Assembly: GCA_937996655.1 (NCBI GenBank)
Contig: CALKUK010000014.1
Coordinates: 434,001-498,000 of the forward strand
Origin: an uncultured Sphingomonadaceae bacterium
GTDB taxonomy: Bacteria; Pseudomonadota; Alphaproteobacteria; Sphingomonadales; Sphingomonadaceae
DNA: 64,000 nt
Direction: 5' to 3'
The notes under the pieces were generated by a model, which worked only from the letters and a program-made list of their open reading frames with translations, ran no database searches and had not been told where the DNA came from. The position numbers and the translations under genes are program-made. This document shows, one piece after another, positions 40,512-49,208 of this stretch (position 1 is the stretch's first letter; the number at the start of each line of letters is the position of its first letter).

Positions 40512-41369
40512 ATGGCCATCAGCTTTGAAATCATCCGTGACGGTAGGGACTATTGGGCGATGGCATCGGGCGGCCCGCGCTTCTTTGTCGGCCGGCGTGT
40601 CAGCTATGAAGGGCGCGTCGGGCTCTACAATGTGTTCCCCGGATCGCCGCTGACAAAACTTGATTTTGATCCGAAAAATTACGCGGGTCAATTTGGGTTC
40701 TGGGCAGCGTTCATCACGCCGACAGCGGGGTGTGAGGGGCGCAATTTCCTGACTCTCAACAGCTATGATCGGGCGGCATTCACCTTCGGCTTCGGGCAAT
40801 TTGCAGCCCATGTGCCGGAGGGTGATTTTGTCCGCTACTTCCGGTCCATGCTCGCTCTGCCGGAGGCGGCGGACTATTTTCCGGACATGTCATTGGTTGG
40901 CGGCCGCATCCATGGTGGTGCAGGGCTGCTGGAAACGACCGGTTCCACTGCCGCGCTCATGGCCTATCTCAATCCCGCGCCGGACAAGGTTGACGACGCA
41001 GAGGTGTTGGCGGCGGCGCGGCTCATGCACTGGACGGCCACCTGCAGGCCTGCCCGTCTGGCGCAGATTGCCCAGATGATCGCCAGCTTTCGCCTCTATC
41101 TGGCGCGCGCGGATAGCAAAGGGCTGATTGACGGACGCAGCGCCGCTTTGTGCTGTGTCATTGCTGATCTGCTTTACCATGGTCGCGGAGGGCGCAATGT
41201 CTGGGCGTCGGTCTCTGCCGCGCTTGCATCGCCCGATCCGTTTGGAGGCCTGATGGCGATTGGAAGCAACCAGTGGGTGGAGCGCAAGGTGACGTTGCGG
41301 CGGCTTATTGAGGCCGATCCACAGATGCAGGACCGGCGCTGGTCTTCGGCCAAGAGGGACTTTGTGTAA
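40512..41369 (+). CDS. Protein of unknown function, 285 aa
   Basis: A soluble protein without signal peptide or membrane segments; I do not recognise its family. The middle part has a lysozyme-like look: a glutamate (E75, in TAGCEGRNFLTLN) followed about 20 residues later by FTFGFGQFAAHVP (residues 90-102), as in folds where a Glu and a glycine-aromatic-Gln stretch line a sugar-binding cleft. The C-terminal half is helical and Ala-rich. It follows an amidase gene by 99 bp on the same strand, which is consistent with a cell-wall role, but this is inference only. The ATG at 40512 has a strong GAGGAGG site. Codon use matches neighbours. Confidence 0.7.
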   Translation: MAISFEIIRDGRDYWAMASGGPRFFVGRRVSYEGRVGLYNVFPGSPLTKLDFDPKNYAGQFGFWAAFITPTAGCEGRNFLTLNSYDRAAFTFGFGQFAAHVPEGDFVRYFRSMLALPEAADYFPDMSLVGGRIHGGAGLLETTGSTAALMAYLNPAPDKVDDAEVLAAARLMHWTATCRPARLAQIAQMIASFRLYLARADSKGLIDGRSAALCCVIADLLYHGRGGRNVWASVSAALASPDPFGGLMAIGSNQWVERKVTLRRLIEADPQMQDRRWSSAKRDFV

Positions 41370-41373
41370 GGCC

Positions 41374-42252
41374 TTAGCCCGTCATTTTCACAGTGCCGCG
41401 CCCGGCCTGTTTGGCCTTGTAAAGCGCCTGATCTGCCTTGGCGAGCATGACGCCAATGTCGAAATCGGGGCCAATGGCGGCGACACCGGCGGAAAAGTTG
41501 ACATGGCCGACCGGGCGACCCGTCTGACGGTCAACGATGCGGCGGTCGGCGAGGTCCTGCCGCGCTTGCTCGGTTAGATCACGCGCCTGCCGGGCCGTCT
41601 TGCCTTCGAACAGGATGACAAACTCCGCGCCTTCATGGCGGGAGACTTTGCCGCGCTGGTCGATACAGTCATCGAGCACGGTGCCAATGAAGGTCAACAC
41701 CCGGTCCCCTGTCGCGGGGCCGTGGATGTCGTTGATGATCTTGAAATTGTCGACATCGCAAAAGGCGATGGACAAGGGGGAGTTGTAAATGCGGGCGCGT
41801 TCAGCGGCGGACCCCAATTCGCGTTCAAAGGCGCGGCGGTTGGTCAGGCCGGTCAGTTGATCGGTCTCGGCGCGGGCCTTTTCCTGCTGCAAATTGCCTT
41901 GCAACAGCCCCACCGCTTCGGTGCGGGCGCGCAGCTCATCTTCCACTTTGCGGGTCTTTTCGACCATTTCACGCGTCAGCTGGACCAGCTTGGCGAGGCT
42001 ATCGGCTGTTCTTTCAGGGTCTGCCAAAGAGGCGGACCCCTCTTCCAAAGAGGTGCTGAAACGAGCGGCGTCATCGCCGGATTTCTGCATCAGCCCTTCG
42101 ACGGCCTTCAGATGCTCCTCGACGCTCGATGCAATGGCGGACAGTTGTTCTGCCGACACCTGATCGATTTCGGCCCTGCTGGCATCATAGGATAGATAGG
42201 ATTTGCGCGGCGGCACATCCCGCGGCCCGCCGAAAATCTTTTCCCAGAACAT
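41374..42252 (-). CDS. GGDEF-domain protein with degenerate active site
   Basis: A 292-residue protein: residues ~25-120 form a helical, coiled-coil-like part (SAEQLSAIASSVEEHLKAVE), then a GGDEF domain (DQLTGLTNRRAFERELGSA, FCDVDNFKIINDIHG, DQALYKAKQAGRG). The signature should be GG(D/E)EF but reads EGAEF in RHEGAEFVILF: the first Gly and the metal-binding acid are replaced. An inhibitory I-site (RxxD) is also missing. The Asp of FCDVDNF remains. It may bind GTP or be inactive; diguanylate cyclase activity is doubtful. The ATG at 42252 follows AGGTGG; a GTG three codons earlier is possible. It ends 4 bp from the convergent unknown gene. Confidence 0.85.
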   Translation of the reverse strand: MFWEKIFGGPRDVPPRKSYLSYDASRAEIDQVSAEQLSAIASSVEEHLKAVEGLMQKSGDDAARFSTSLEEGSASLADPERTADSLAKLVQLTREMVEKTRKVEDELRARTEAVGLLQGNLQQEKARAETDQLTGLTNRRAFERELGSAAERARIYNSPLSIAFCDVDNFKIINDIHGPATGDRVLTFIGTVLDDCIDQRGKVSRHEGAEFVILFEGKTARQARDLTEQARQDLADRRIVDRQTGRPVGHVNFSAGVAAIGPDFDIGVMLAKADQALYKAKQAGRGTVKMTG

Positions 42253-42353
42253 GTGGCCCACCTAAGTTCGAACTCCGATCAGTTAACGGCTTGATATTTT
42301 TAGTCTTTAGGGCCGACGTTGCACCGTCCGCCGGACCGGCCTAAAGCGCTTTT

Positions 42354-42727
42354 GCCAGAGGGCCGGGCGGCCGCCGGTATGTCTTCGGACATGCGGGAGG
42401 AAAGTCCGGGCTCCAGCGAGGATCGGTGCCGGATAACGTCCGGCGGGGGTGACCCCAGGGAAAGTGCCACAGAAAGCAAACCGCCGGTGCTTCGGCCCGG
42501 TCAGGTCGAAAGGGTGCGGTAAGAGCGCACCGCGCGTCCGGTAACGGAAGCGGCATGGTAAACCCCACCGGGAGCAAGACCGAATAGGGGCGGCATATGG
42601 GATTCCTCCTCCCCGTCGCCCGGGTTGGTTGCTTGAGCGTTCTGGTAACAGGACGCCTAGAGGAATGGTCGCCCATCCCCGGATTTCGGTCCGGGGTGGA
42701 CAGAACCCGGCTTACAGGCCCTCTGGC
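42354..42727 (+). ncRNA. rnpB: RNase P RNA (class A)
   Basis: The catalytic RNA of ribonuclease P, which cuts tRNA leaders. The terminal helix P1 is formed by GCCAGAGGGCC at the start and GGCCCTCTGGC at the end. Conserved core parts are GAGGAAAGTCCGGGCTCC near the 5' end, CCACAGAAAGCAAACCGCC, GGTAAACCCCACCGGGAGC, AGAGGAATGGTCGCC and the ACAGAACCCGGCTTACAG 3' segment. Ends are set by P1 and may be off by a few bases. It lies between the GGDEF gene and cobT; no reading frame across it is likely to be real. Confidence 0.95.
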
Positions 42728-42793
42728 ATTTCATTCCCATAGGTGAATGGTGGCTTTTCGTGGGCCGCGTTCCTCGCTAACGCTGATCGCTCT

Positions 42794-44617
42794 ATGGCTG
42801 ACCAATCTCCCCTCGAGCAGTTCAAACAGGTGCTGACAGGCACTGCGCGCGCCATGGCGCATGAGCCTGAGGTGGAGCTGGCCTTTACCGCGGACGCACC
42901 GACGCAGGTTGGTAAAAACTTCCGCGTGCCGATGCCGGGCCGCCTGTTGCCGCCCGATCAGGTGGCTGAAGCGCGTGGCTTTGCCGATGGCATGGCGCTG
43001 CGCTTGCGGCACCATAATGATGGTGTCCACATGGCGAACCGCCCGTCCGAAGCGGTGGCCGGCGCTGTGTTCGACGCGATTGAAAGTGCGCGTGTGGAAG
43101 CCATTGGCGCCCGCGCGATGGAGGGCGTGCGCGTCAATCTGGGCCATGCGCTCGACATGCGGATGCGGTCGGACCCGATTGCCCGGGCACAAGGCGCAGA
43201 CGAAGTGCCGTTGCCTACCGCGATCGGCTTGCTGGTGCGGGAACGGCTGACGGGTGATGCTGCCCCGTCTGCGGCACAGGCCGGGCTCGACATGGTCCGT
43301 GGCTGGATTGAGGAAAAGGCAGGCGAAGACCTCGACGCCCTTTCGAACGCGCTCGACGATCAGGGGCGCTTTGCCCAGCTGGCACAAAAGCTGCTGCGCG
43401 ATCTGGAACTGACCGCCAACCCCGATGAGATCGACCCGACCGATTCGAACGACCAGTCCGAAGACGAGCAGGAAGGCGAAGGCGAGCAGGAGCAAGACCA
43501 GTCTGAAGAAGGCGACAGCCAGACCCAGATGGATGCCCGCGCCGAAGAAGGTGAAGGCGAAGCCGAAGACGGCGAACAGCAGGAAATGGAAGCCGAATCG
43601 GACATGGACTCCGATGGCGAACCGGGTGACGAAGGCGAGGAGGGCATGCTCCCCGTCCGGCCGAACCGTCCGCTGTCGGATCTGCCGCCGCAATTTGATT
43701 ATAAGAGCTGGACGACCGAGTTTGACGAAGTCATCGCCGCGACCGAGCTGTGCGATGAGGATGAGTTGACCCGGCTGCGTGCCTATCTCGACCAGCAGTT
43801 GGTTCATCTGCAGGGCGCAGTGACAAAGCTCGCCAACCGCCTCCAGCGCCGCCTGATGGCGCAGCAGAACCGCAGCTGGGATTTCGATCAGGAAGAAGGC
43901 TTGCTTGATGCCGCGCGCCTTGCCCGTGTGGTCACCTCGCCGGGCAGCTCGCTGTCGTACAAGATTGAGCGTGATACCGAGTTTCGCGATACGGTCGTCA
44001 CGCTGTTGATCGACAATTCCGGCTCAATGCGCGGCCGACCGATTTCCATTGCCGCGATCAGTGCCGACATCATGGCCCGCACGCTGGAGCGCTGCGGCGT
44101 GAAGACGGAGATCCTCGGCTTCACCACGCGCGCCTGGAAGGGCGGGCAGTCGCGAGAAAGCTGGCTGGCTGCTGGCCGCCCCGGCGCACCGGGACGCCTC
44201 AACGATCTGCGCCACATCCTCTATAAGGCCGCCGACGAGCCTTGGCGCCGCGCCAAGAAGTCGCTGGGCCTGATGATGCGCGAAGGTCTGCTTAAGGAAA
44301 ATATCGACGGCGAGGCGCTGCTCTGGGCGCACAACCGGATGATTGGACGGCCGGAGGAGCGCAAGATCCTGATGGTCATTTCCGATGGCGCACCGGTGGA
44401 TGACTCGACGCTGTCGGTCAACAATGGTGCGTATCTGGAACGCCACCTGCGGCAGGTGATCAACTGGATTGAGAATAAGTCGCCGGTCGAACTCTGCGCC
44501 ATCGGCATCGGGCATGATGTGACGCGCTATTATCAAAAGGCTGTGACCATCATGGATGCCGAACAATTGGGCGGCACGATGATTGAGCAGCTGGCCGGTC
44601 TGTTCGACACGGATTGA
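42794..44617 (+). CDS. cobT: Cobaltochelatase subunit CobT
   Basis: A 607-residue subunit of the aerobic cobalt chelatase complex (CobNST), which inserts cobalt in vitamin B12 synthesis. The C-terminal von Willebrand A domain has the MIDAS motif LIDNSGSMRG; a long acidic linker (about 225-300, rich in Glu/Asp/Gln) joins it to the N-terminal half, as in CobT and BchD-like proteins. The start is the ATG at 42794. Its usual neighbour cobS is not next to it: rnpB lies immediately upstream. Many sphingomonads carry cobS/cobT without the rest of the pathway, so the role may differ from cobalt insertion. Confidence 0.93.
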   Translation: MADQSPLEQFKQVLTGTARAMAHEPEVELAFTADAPTQVGKNFRVPMPGRLLPPDQVAEARGFADGMALRLRHHNDGVHMANRPSEAVAGAVFDAIESARVEAIGARAMEGVRVNLGHALDMRMRSDPIARAQGADEVPLPTAIGLLVRERLTGDAAPSAAQAGLDMVRGWIEEKAGEDLDALSNALDDQGRFAQLAQKLLRDLELTANPDEIDPTDSNDQSEDEQEGEGEQEQDQSEEGDSQTQMDARAEEGEGEAEDGEQQEMEAESDMDSDGEPGDEGEEGMLPVRPNRPLSDLPPQFDYKSWTTEFDEVIAATELCDEDELTRLRAYLDQQLVHLQGAVTKLANRLQRRLMAQQNRSWDFDQEEGLLDAARLARVVTSPGSSLSYKIERDTEFRDTVVTLLIDNSGSMRGRPISIAAISADIMARTLERCGVKTEILGFTTRAWKGGQSRESWLAAGRPGAPGRLNDLRHILYKAADEPWRRAKKSLGLMMREGLLKENIDGEALLWAHNRMIGRPEERKILMVISDGAPVDDSTLSVNNGAYLERHLRQVINWIENKSPVELCAIGIGHDVTRYYQKAVTIMDAEQLGGTMIEQLAGLFDTD

Positions 44618-44627
44618 CGTTACGTCA
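44615..44627. promoter_or_regulatory. Palindrome TGACGT-T-ACGTCA
   Basis: A perfect 6-bp inverted repeat around one base; it starts at the cobT stop codon and lies 47 bp before the next ATG. The half-site ACGTCA is shared with the site at 5109-5124 but the spacing differs. It could be an operator for the small membrane-protein gene or chance. Confidence 0.25.
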
Positions 44628-44674
44628 GCCCAAGCGCAATCTTCCCGCCATCCGAAATGGCAGGGAGAGAGGCC

Positions 44675-45103
44675 ATGTCTGATACGTCACGCAGCGCACC
44701 CAAACACCTTTGGATTGTCGGCGCCCTATCGCTCATTTGGAACAGCTTCGGCGCGCTGGATTACACGATGACGCGGTTCAAGCTTATTGCGCTGCCGCCT
44801 GCGCAACTTACCTATCTCGACCATTTCCCGATCTGGGCGAGCATCGGCTGGGCGCTCGGTGTATGGGGCGCCTTTGCCGGCTCCATCCTGCTCCTGCTGC
44901 GCAGCAGACATGCGGTATTCGCGTTCGTTCTGTCGCTCGCTGGTCTTGTCGGCAATCTTGTCTGGCGCTTTGTGCTCTCGGGCACGGATGAGGCGGTGCT
45001 GTTCGGCGCCAACCCCTATCCGCTGGCAGGCGGCATCCTCGCGGTCGCGGTGGCTCTACTGATCTATGCCCAGCGACAAAAGGCCGCAGGGGTGTTGCGC
45101 TAG
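44675..45103 (+). CDS. Small integral membrane protein, hypothetical
   Basis: A 142-residue protein with four membrane segments: WIVGALSLIWNSFGALDYT, IGWALGVWGAFAGSILLLL, AVFAFVLSLAGLVGNLVW and LAGGILAVAVALLIYA. A short loop after segment 1 (TMTRFKLIALPPAQLTYL) is well-defined, and DYxMTR is shared by many alphaproteobacterial proteins of this plan. Function unknown. The start is the ATG at 44675 after GGGAGAGAGG. It ends 4 bp from the convergent SDR gene. Confidence 0.78.
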   Translation: MSDTSRSAPKHLWIVGALSLIWNSFGALDYTMTRFKLIALPPAQLTYLDHFPIWASIGWALGVWGAFAGSILLLLRSRHAVFAFVLSLAGLVGNLVWRFVLSGTDEAVLFGANPYPLAGGILAVAVALLIYAQRQKAAGVLR

Positions 45104-45107
45104 GCGA

Positions 45108-46013
45108 TCAGTCCGGAAGCTGAACAAGCACTGCAGAATCCGTCCAAAGCTTTTGCATGACGCCCTCATCCTGCGCCAAGGTTGACGGGTCCGGCCAAGT
45201 CAGCTTGCCTTTGCGCAGGGCCGCGTAAATCCGCCCTGTCGGAGGGCTCGTCACTGTCGCAAGGTCGCTCAGGCCGCGTCCGGCGTCGGACAGGCGGTTC
45301 ATCGTTTTGGCGAAGGGCACAAATAGGGGCAAAAGCGGCCAGATGAGGTGGCGGACAACCCAAGGCTGATCGCGGGCAAGGCCGGTGCCGGGGGTCAGTC
45401 CGGGGTCATAGGCAAAAACCTGCCAATTCTGGTCCTGTGCTGCCGCACTTTGGGCGAGAGCTTTGGCAGTCAGCAAATTGCACAGCTTGGACGTTGAATA
45501 GGCCCGCATCCCGGCGGCAATCGGCGACGCGTCGAGCGCCTCATCCTGTTCCGGGAATGCAAGCTTTTGAGCATCGGCGTGGCGCGGGGGTGGCACACCC
45601 GTTTTTTCTGCCGGATCATGTGTGCCGCTCGACGTGATGACGATGCGGGCGCCGGGCGCAAGGCGCGGCATCAGCAGGCGAAGGAGCAGGTAATGGGCCA
45701 GATGGTTGCTGCCAAAGGTCGTCTCAAAACCGTCCTGTGTGCGGGTTGAAGCGTCCGGCCGTTGCCCCCCTGCGTTGAGGATGAGGCGTGCAATCGGCTC
45801 GTCGGGAAGGGCCGCCACAAAGGCGCGTACGCTGTCGAGGCTGTTGAGATCGAGAGGAAGGGCCGTCCAGCCTTCGACTGCCGCGCCCGCTGTCCGAACG
45901 CCGACAATGTGGCGCATCTTGCTTTGGCCCGACATGGCTTGGTCTGCCCGCACAATGCGCGCTGCGGCATCTCGGCCCAGCCCGCGTGTTCCGCCTGTCA
46001 TCACTGTCAGCAT
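45108..46013 (-). CDS. Short-chain dehydrogenase/reductase (RDH/protochlorophyllide reductase-like)
   Basis: A 301-residue NAD(P)-dependent oxidoreductase. The cofactor loop is TGGTRGLGRDAA near residue 6; the strand-4 motif is LILNAGG; the catalytic Ser/Tyr/Lys are in IVITSSGTHD and GMRAYSTSKLCNLL. The long insertion before the Tyr (DPAEKTGVPPPRHADAQKL) and the length fit the retinol-dehydrogenase-like group. The substrate is unknown. The start is the ATG at 46013. It lies 77 bp after uvrB on the same strand. Confidence 0.88.
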   Translation of the reverse strand: MLTVMTGGTRGLGRDAAARIVRADQAMSGQSKMRHIVGVRTAGAAVEGWTALPLDLNSLDSVRAFVAALPDEPIARLILNAGGQRPDASTRTQDGFETTFGSNHLAHYLLLRLLMPRLAPGARIVITSSGTHDPAEKTGVPPPRHADAQKLAFPEQDEALDASPIAAGMRAYSTSKLCNLLTAKALAQSAAAQDQNWQVFAYDPGLTPGTGLARDQPWVVRHLIWPLLPLFVPFAKTMNRLSDAGRGLSDLATVTSPPTGRIYAALRKGKLTWPDPSTLAQDEGVMQKLWTDSAVLVQLPD

Positions 46014-46090
46014 GGCTTAGTCCTTGAATTCACGAAAGAATGATCTGCCCATCGGCATGGCGGGCAGGCAGGGGAAGCACAAGCCCGACC

Positions 46091-48274
46091 TTACTTCTTT
46101 CCCCACTTCTTCTGCACCTTGCCATAGCGCGTCTTGCGCGTGCCCGGCTTGCCCTCGTTGGATCGGCCCATGATCGGCGCCTTGTGCTGATCAACCGGCA
46201 GGCCGAGTTCGGTCGCCTCCAGCGTGCGGATTTCATCGCGCAGGCGGCCGGCCTCTTCGAATTCCAGATCGGCGGCGGCGGCACGCATCTTCTTTTCAAG
46301 GTCTTCAATGTATGCGCGCAGATTGTGGCCAACCATATGCTGAGGCCCGTCTTCAATCTCGATGGTGACCTGATCGCCCGAGGCGACGTGCGAGATGATG
46401 TCGCCAATGGCGCGCTTGATCGTTTCGGGCGTGATGCCGTTTGCTTCGTTATAAGCGAGCTGCTTGGCGCGCCTGCGGTCGGTTTCGTTGATCGCACGTT
46501 CCATGCTGCCAGTCATGCGGTCGGCATAGAGGATCACGCGGCCATCGACGTTGCGCGCGGCGCGGCCGATCGTCTGGATGAGCGAGGTCTCTGAGCGAAG
46601 GAACCCTTCCTTGTCCGCATCGAGGATCGTGACCAATCCGCACTCCGGAATGTCGAGCCCTTCGCGCAGCAGGTTGATGCCGACGAGCACATCATACACG
46701 CCCAGCCGCAGGTCGCGGATCAGTTCGATGCGCTCCAGCGTTTCCACGTCAGAGTGCATGTAGCGGACCTTGAGCCCTGCCTCATGCATGAACTCGGTCA
46801 GGTCTTCGGCCATCCGCTTGGTGAGCGTGGTGACGAGGGTGCGATACCCCGCCTCGGCGGTCTTGCGGCATTCGTTGATGCAATCCTGCACCTGATCTTC
46901 GGTCGGGCGGATCTCGACGGGTGGATCGATGAGGCCCGTTGGGCGGATGACCTGTTCGGTAAAGACGCCGCCTGTCTGTTCCATTTCCCAATTGCCTGGC
47001 GTCGCGGTGACATAGGTCGTCTGCGGGCGCATCGCCTCCCACTCGTTGAAGCGCAACGGGCGGTTGTCGATGCAGCTGGGCAGGCGGAATCCATATTCGG
47101 CGAGCGTCAGTTTGCGCCGGTGGTCCCCGCGCGCCATGCCGTTGATCTGGCCGATGCCGACATGGCTTTCGTCCACGAACAGCAACGCATTGTCGGGCAG
47201 ATATTCAAACAACGTTGGCGGCGGCTCACCCGGCATGCGGCCGGTGAGGAAACGGGAATAATTCTCGATGCCCGCACAGCTTCCGGTGGCGGTGATCATC
47301 TCAAGGTCGAAATTGGTGCGCTGCTCCAGCCGCTGCGCTTCGAGCAGCTTCCCTTCCGCCACCAGCTCCTTCAGCCGTTCCTGAAGCTCAAATTTGATCG
47401 CTTCCATCGCCTGTTTCAGCGTCGGGCCGGGCGTCACATAATGGCTGTTGGCATAGACGCGGACATAATCGAGGCTGGCGACCTTCTTGCCGGTCAGAGG
47501 GTCGAACTCGACAATCTCCTCAATGTCATCGCCAAAGAAGCTGACGCGCCAGGCGGTGTCTTCATAGTGCGAGGGGAAGATTTCGAGATTGTCGCCCTTC
47601 ACGCGGAAATTGCCCCGTGAGAACCCAGCGTCGTTGCGTTTATATTGGAGCGAAACGAGCTTGCGGATGACCTCTCGCTGGTCGACCGACTGGCCCTTCT
47701 TCAGATCAAAGATCATCGCCGAATAGGTTTCGACCGATCCGATACCGTAAAGGCAGGAAACCGAGGCGACGATCAGCACGTCATCGCGTTCCAGAAGCGA
47801 GCGGGTGGCGGAATGGCGCATCCGGTCAATCGCTTCGTTTACGCTCGATTCCTTTTCAATATAGGTGTCGGAGCGCGGCACATAGGCTTCGGGCTGATAA
47901 TAGTCGTAATAGCTGACGAAATACTCGACCGCATTGTCGGGGAAGAAGCTTTTGAATTCTCCATAGAGCTGGGCGGCGAGAATCTTGTTGGGCGCAAGGA
48001 TCAGCGCCGGGCGCTGCACCGCTTCAATGATCTTCGCCATGGTGAAGGTCTTGCCCGAACCGGTGACGCCCAGCAGCACCTGATCACGCTCGCCCGCCTG
48101 AACCCCGGCGACCAGCTCGGCAATGGCGGCGGGTTGATCGCCCGCAGGCTCATAATCGCTCACAATCCGGAACGGCTTGCCGCCTTCCACCTTGGGCGGG
48201 CGGGCCGGCCTGTGCGGAACAAAGCTTTGGCCGGTTTCCGGCTCGTCGAGCGAAGTGCGGATGATGAGGGACAT
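46091..48274 (-). CDS. uvrB: Excinuclease ABC subunit B
   Basis: A 727-residue helicase-like protein of nucleotide excision repair, which verifies damage handed over by UvrA and recruits UvrC. Walker A is LGVTGSGKTFTM; the beta-hairpin that inserts into DNA is VSYYDYYQPEAYVPRSDT; other motifs are FVDESHVGIGQ (DEAD-like), GINLLREGLDIPE and QTIGRAARN; the C-terminal UVR motif (KKMRAAAADLEFEEAGRLRD) binds UvrC. The protein has an N-terminal extension of ~35 residues relative to E. coli. The start is the ATG at 48274. A LexA-type box was not recognised in front of it. Confidence 0.97.
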   Translation of the reverse strand: MSLIIRTSLDEPETGQSFVPHRPARPPKVEGGKPFRIVSDYEPAGDQPAAIAELVAGVQAGERDQVLLGVTGSGKTFTMAKIIEAVQRPALILAPNKILAAQLYGEFKSFFPDNAVEYFVSYYDYYQPEAYVPRSDTYIEKESSVNEAIDRMRHSATRSLLERDDVLIVASVSCLYGIGSVETYSAMIFDLKKGQSVDQREVIRKLVSLQYKRNDAGFSRGNFRVKGDNLEIFPSHYEDTAWRVSFFGDDIEEIVEFDPLTGKKVASLDYVRVYANSHYVTPGPTLKQAMEAIKFELQERLKELVAEGKLLEAQRLEQRTNFDLEMITATGSCAGIENYSRFLTGRMPGEPPPTLFEYLPDNALLFVDESHVGIGQINGMARGDHRRKLTLAEYGFRLPSCIDNRPLRFNEWEAMRPQTTYVTATPGNWEMEQTGGVFTEQVIRPTGLIDPPVEIRPTEDQVQDCINECRKTAEAGYRTLVTTLTKRMAEDLTEFMHEAGLKVRYMHSDVETLERIELIRDLRLGVYDVLVGINLLREGLDIPECGLVTILDADKEGFLRSETSLIQTIGRAARNVDGRVILYADRMTGSMERAINETDRRRAKQLAYNEANGITPETIKRAIGDIISHVASGDQVTIEIEDGPQHMVGHNLRAYIEDLEKKMRAAAADLEFEEAGRLRDEIRTLEATELGLPVDQHKAPIMGRSNEGKPGTRKTRYGKVQKKWGKK

Positions 48275-48335
48275 AAGAGGAACGTAGAGGGTCGGCCGCC
48301 ATGTGACAATGGCGAAGCCGGGGCCTCAAGCGCTA

Positions 48336-48351
48336 TTGACACCAATGTCAA
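48336..48351. promoter_or_regulatory. Palindrome TTGACA-N4-TGTCAA between uvrB and coq4
   Basis: TTGACACCAATGTCAA is a perfect 6-4-6 inverted repeat, 19 bp before the COQ4-like ATG and 62 bp before the uvrB ATG. It could be a TetR-type operator. TTGACA also equals a -35 box, but no -10 box follows at the right spacing for either gene. Confidence 0.45.
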
Positions 48352-48370
48352 CAGAAGTCATCTTGTCACT

Positions 48371-49141
48371 ATGGCACCGATTCACTTCACCGACCCAAGC
48401 CGCAAGCGGCTGAAACTCCGTCCCTTTAAGGCGATGGGGCATTTCCGTAAGCTCATTGCGAATAAGGAAGATACTGAACAGGTCTTCCACATTTCGGAAT
48501 GTCTGCCGTCCAACGCGTTCTTTGAACAGGCGAAGGCGTTCTGTGCCAGTGAAAAGGGCCGCGCGCTGATGGAGAGCGAGCCGTATCTGCCAGCCGTGCT
48601 CGATGATCATGAGACGCTGTTGAAGATGCCCGAAGGTTCGGTTGCCCATGCCTATGTGGCGTTTATGCGCCGCGAAGGGCTGACCGCTGCCGGTCTGGTC
48701 GAGGAATCGGAACGTGTCCGCCGCCCGACCTATGGCGACCAGCTGGAATGGTATGGCAAGCGCACGCGTGACACGCATGATCTGGTCCATGTTCTGACCG
48801 GCTATGGCCGCGATGCGCTGGGTGAACAATGTGCGCTTGGCTTTTCATACGGGCAGGATCGCGGTTGGACCGCGCTCGTCATCGCATGGGCCGGTGCCGT
48901 GGAACTCCGCCGCCGCGTGAAAATTAACGCACCCGTGTTCAAGGCCGTGGGGGAAGCGCAGCGTATGGGCACAGCGGCCCAGCGGATCATCGAACAGGAT
49001 GTCCGCGCTCTGCTCGCTGAACCGCTGGAGGCCGCCCGCGCGCGCCTCGGCATCAGGCCGACGACGCAGTACACCAAGGCGCATAGCGTTTATCGTGCCC
49101 GCGGGATTGATCCCTACAACTTCTTGGCGGCTGCCGCCTGA
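48371..49141 (+). CDS. Ubiquinone biosynthesis protein COQ4-like
   Basis: A 256-residue protein of the COQ4 family, needed for ubiquinone synthesis and believed to organise the complex or act on the ring. The family zinc motif HDxxH is visible in RDTHDLVHVLTGYGRDALGE; FALAFSYGQDRG-type packing follows (QCALGFSYGQDRGWTAL). The C-terminal part (YTKAHSVYRARGIDPYNFL) is also typical. The start is the ATG at 48371, 97 bp from the divergent uvrB start; a palindrome lies between. The next gene follows after 67 bp. Confidence 0.9.
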   Translation: MAPIHFTDPSRKRLKLRPFKAMGHFRKLIANKEDTEQVFHISECLPSNAFFEQAKAFCASEKGRALMESEPYLPAVLDDHETLLKMPEGSVAHAYVAFMRREGLTAAGLVEESERVRRPTYGDQLEWYGKRTRDTHDLVHVLTGYGRDALGEQCALGFSYGQDRGWTALVIAWAGAVELRRRVKINAPVFKAVGEAQRMGTAAQRIIEQDVRALLAEPLEAARARLGIRPTTQYTKAHSVYRARGIDPYNFLAAAA

Positions 49142-49208
49142 TCTGCTTGCCATTTCGGGACGTTTCGCGTTCTATCGCCGCGTCCATTGCTTGGGCGGGG
49201 AGATGATG

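Noticed and set aside
42719..42793. Upstream extension of CobT into the rnpB 3' region
   Set aside because: The start at 42743 would lie only a few bases after the mature RNA end and adds residues not seen in CobT; the ATG at 42794 fits the family.
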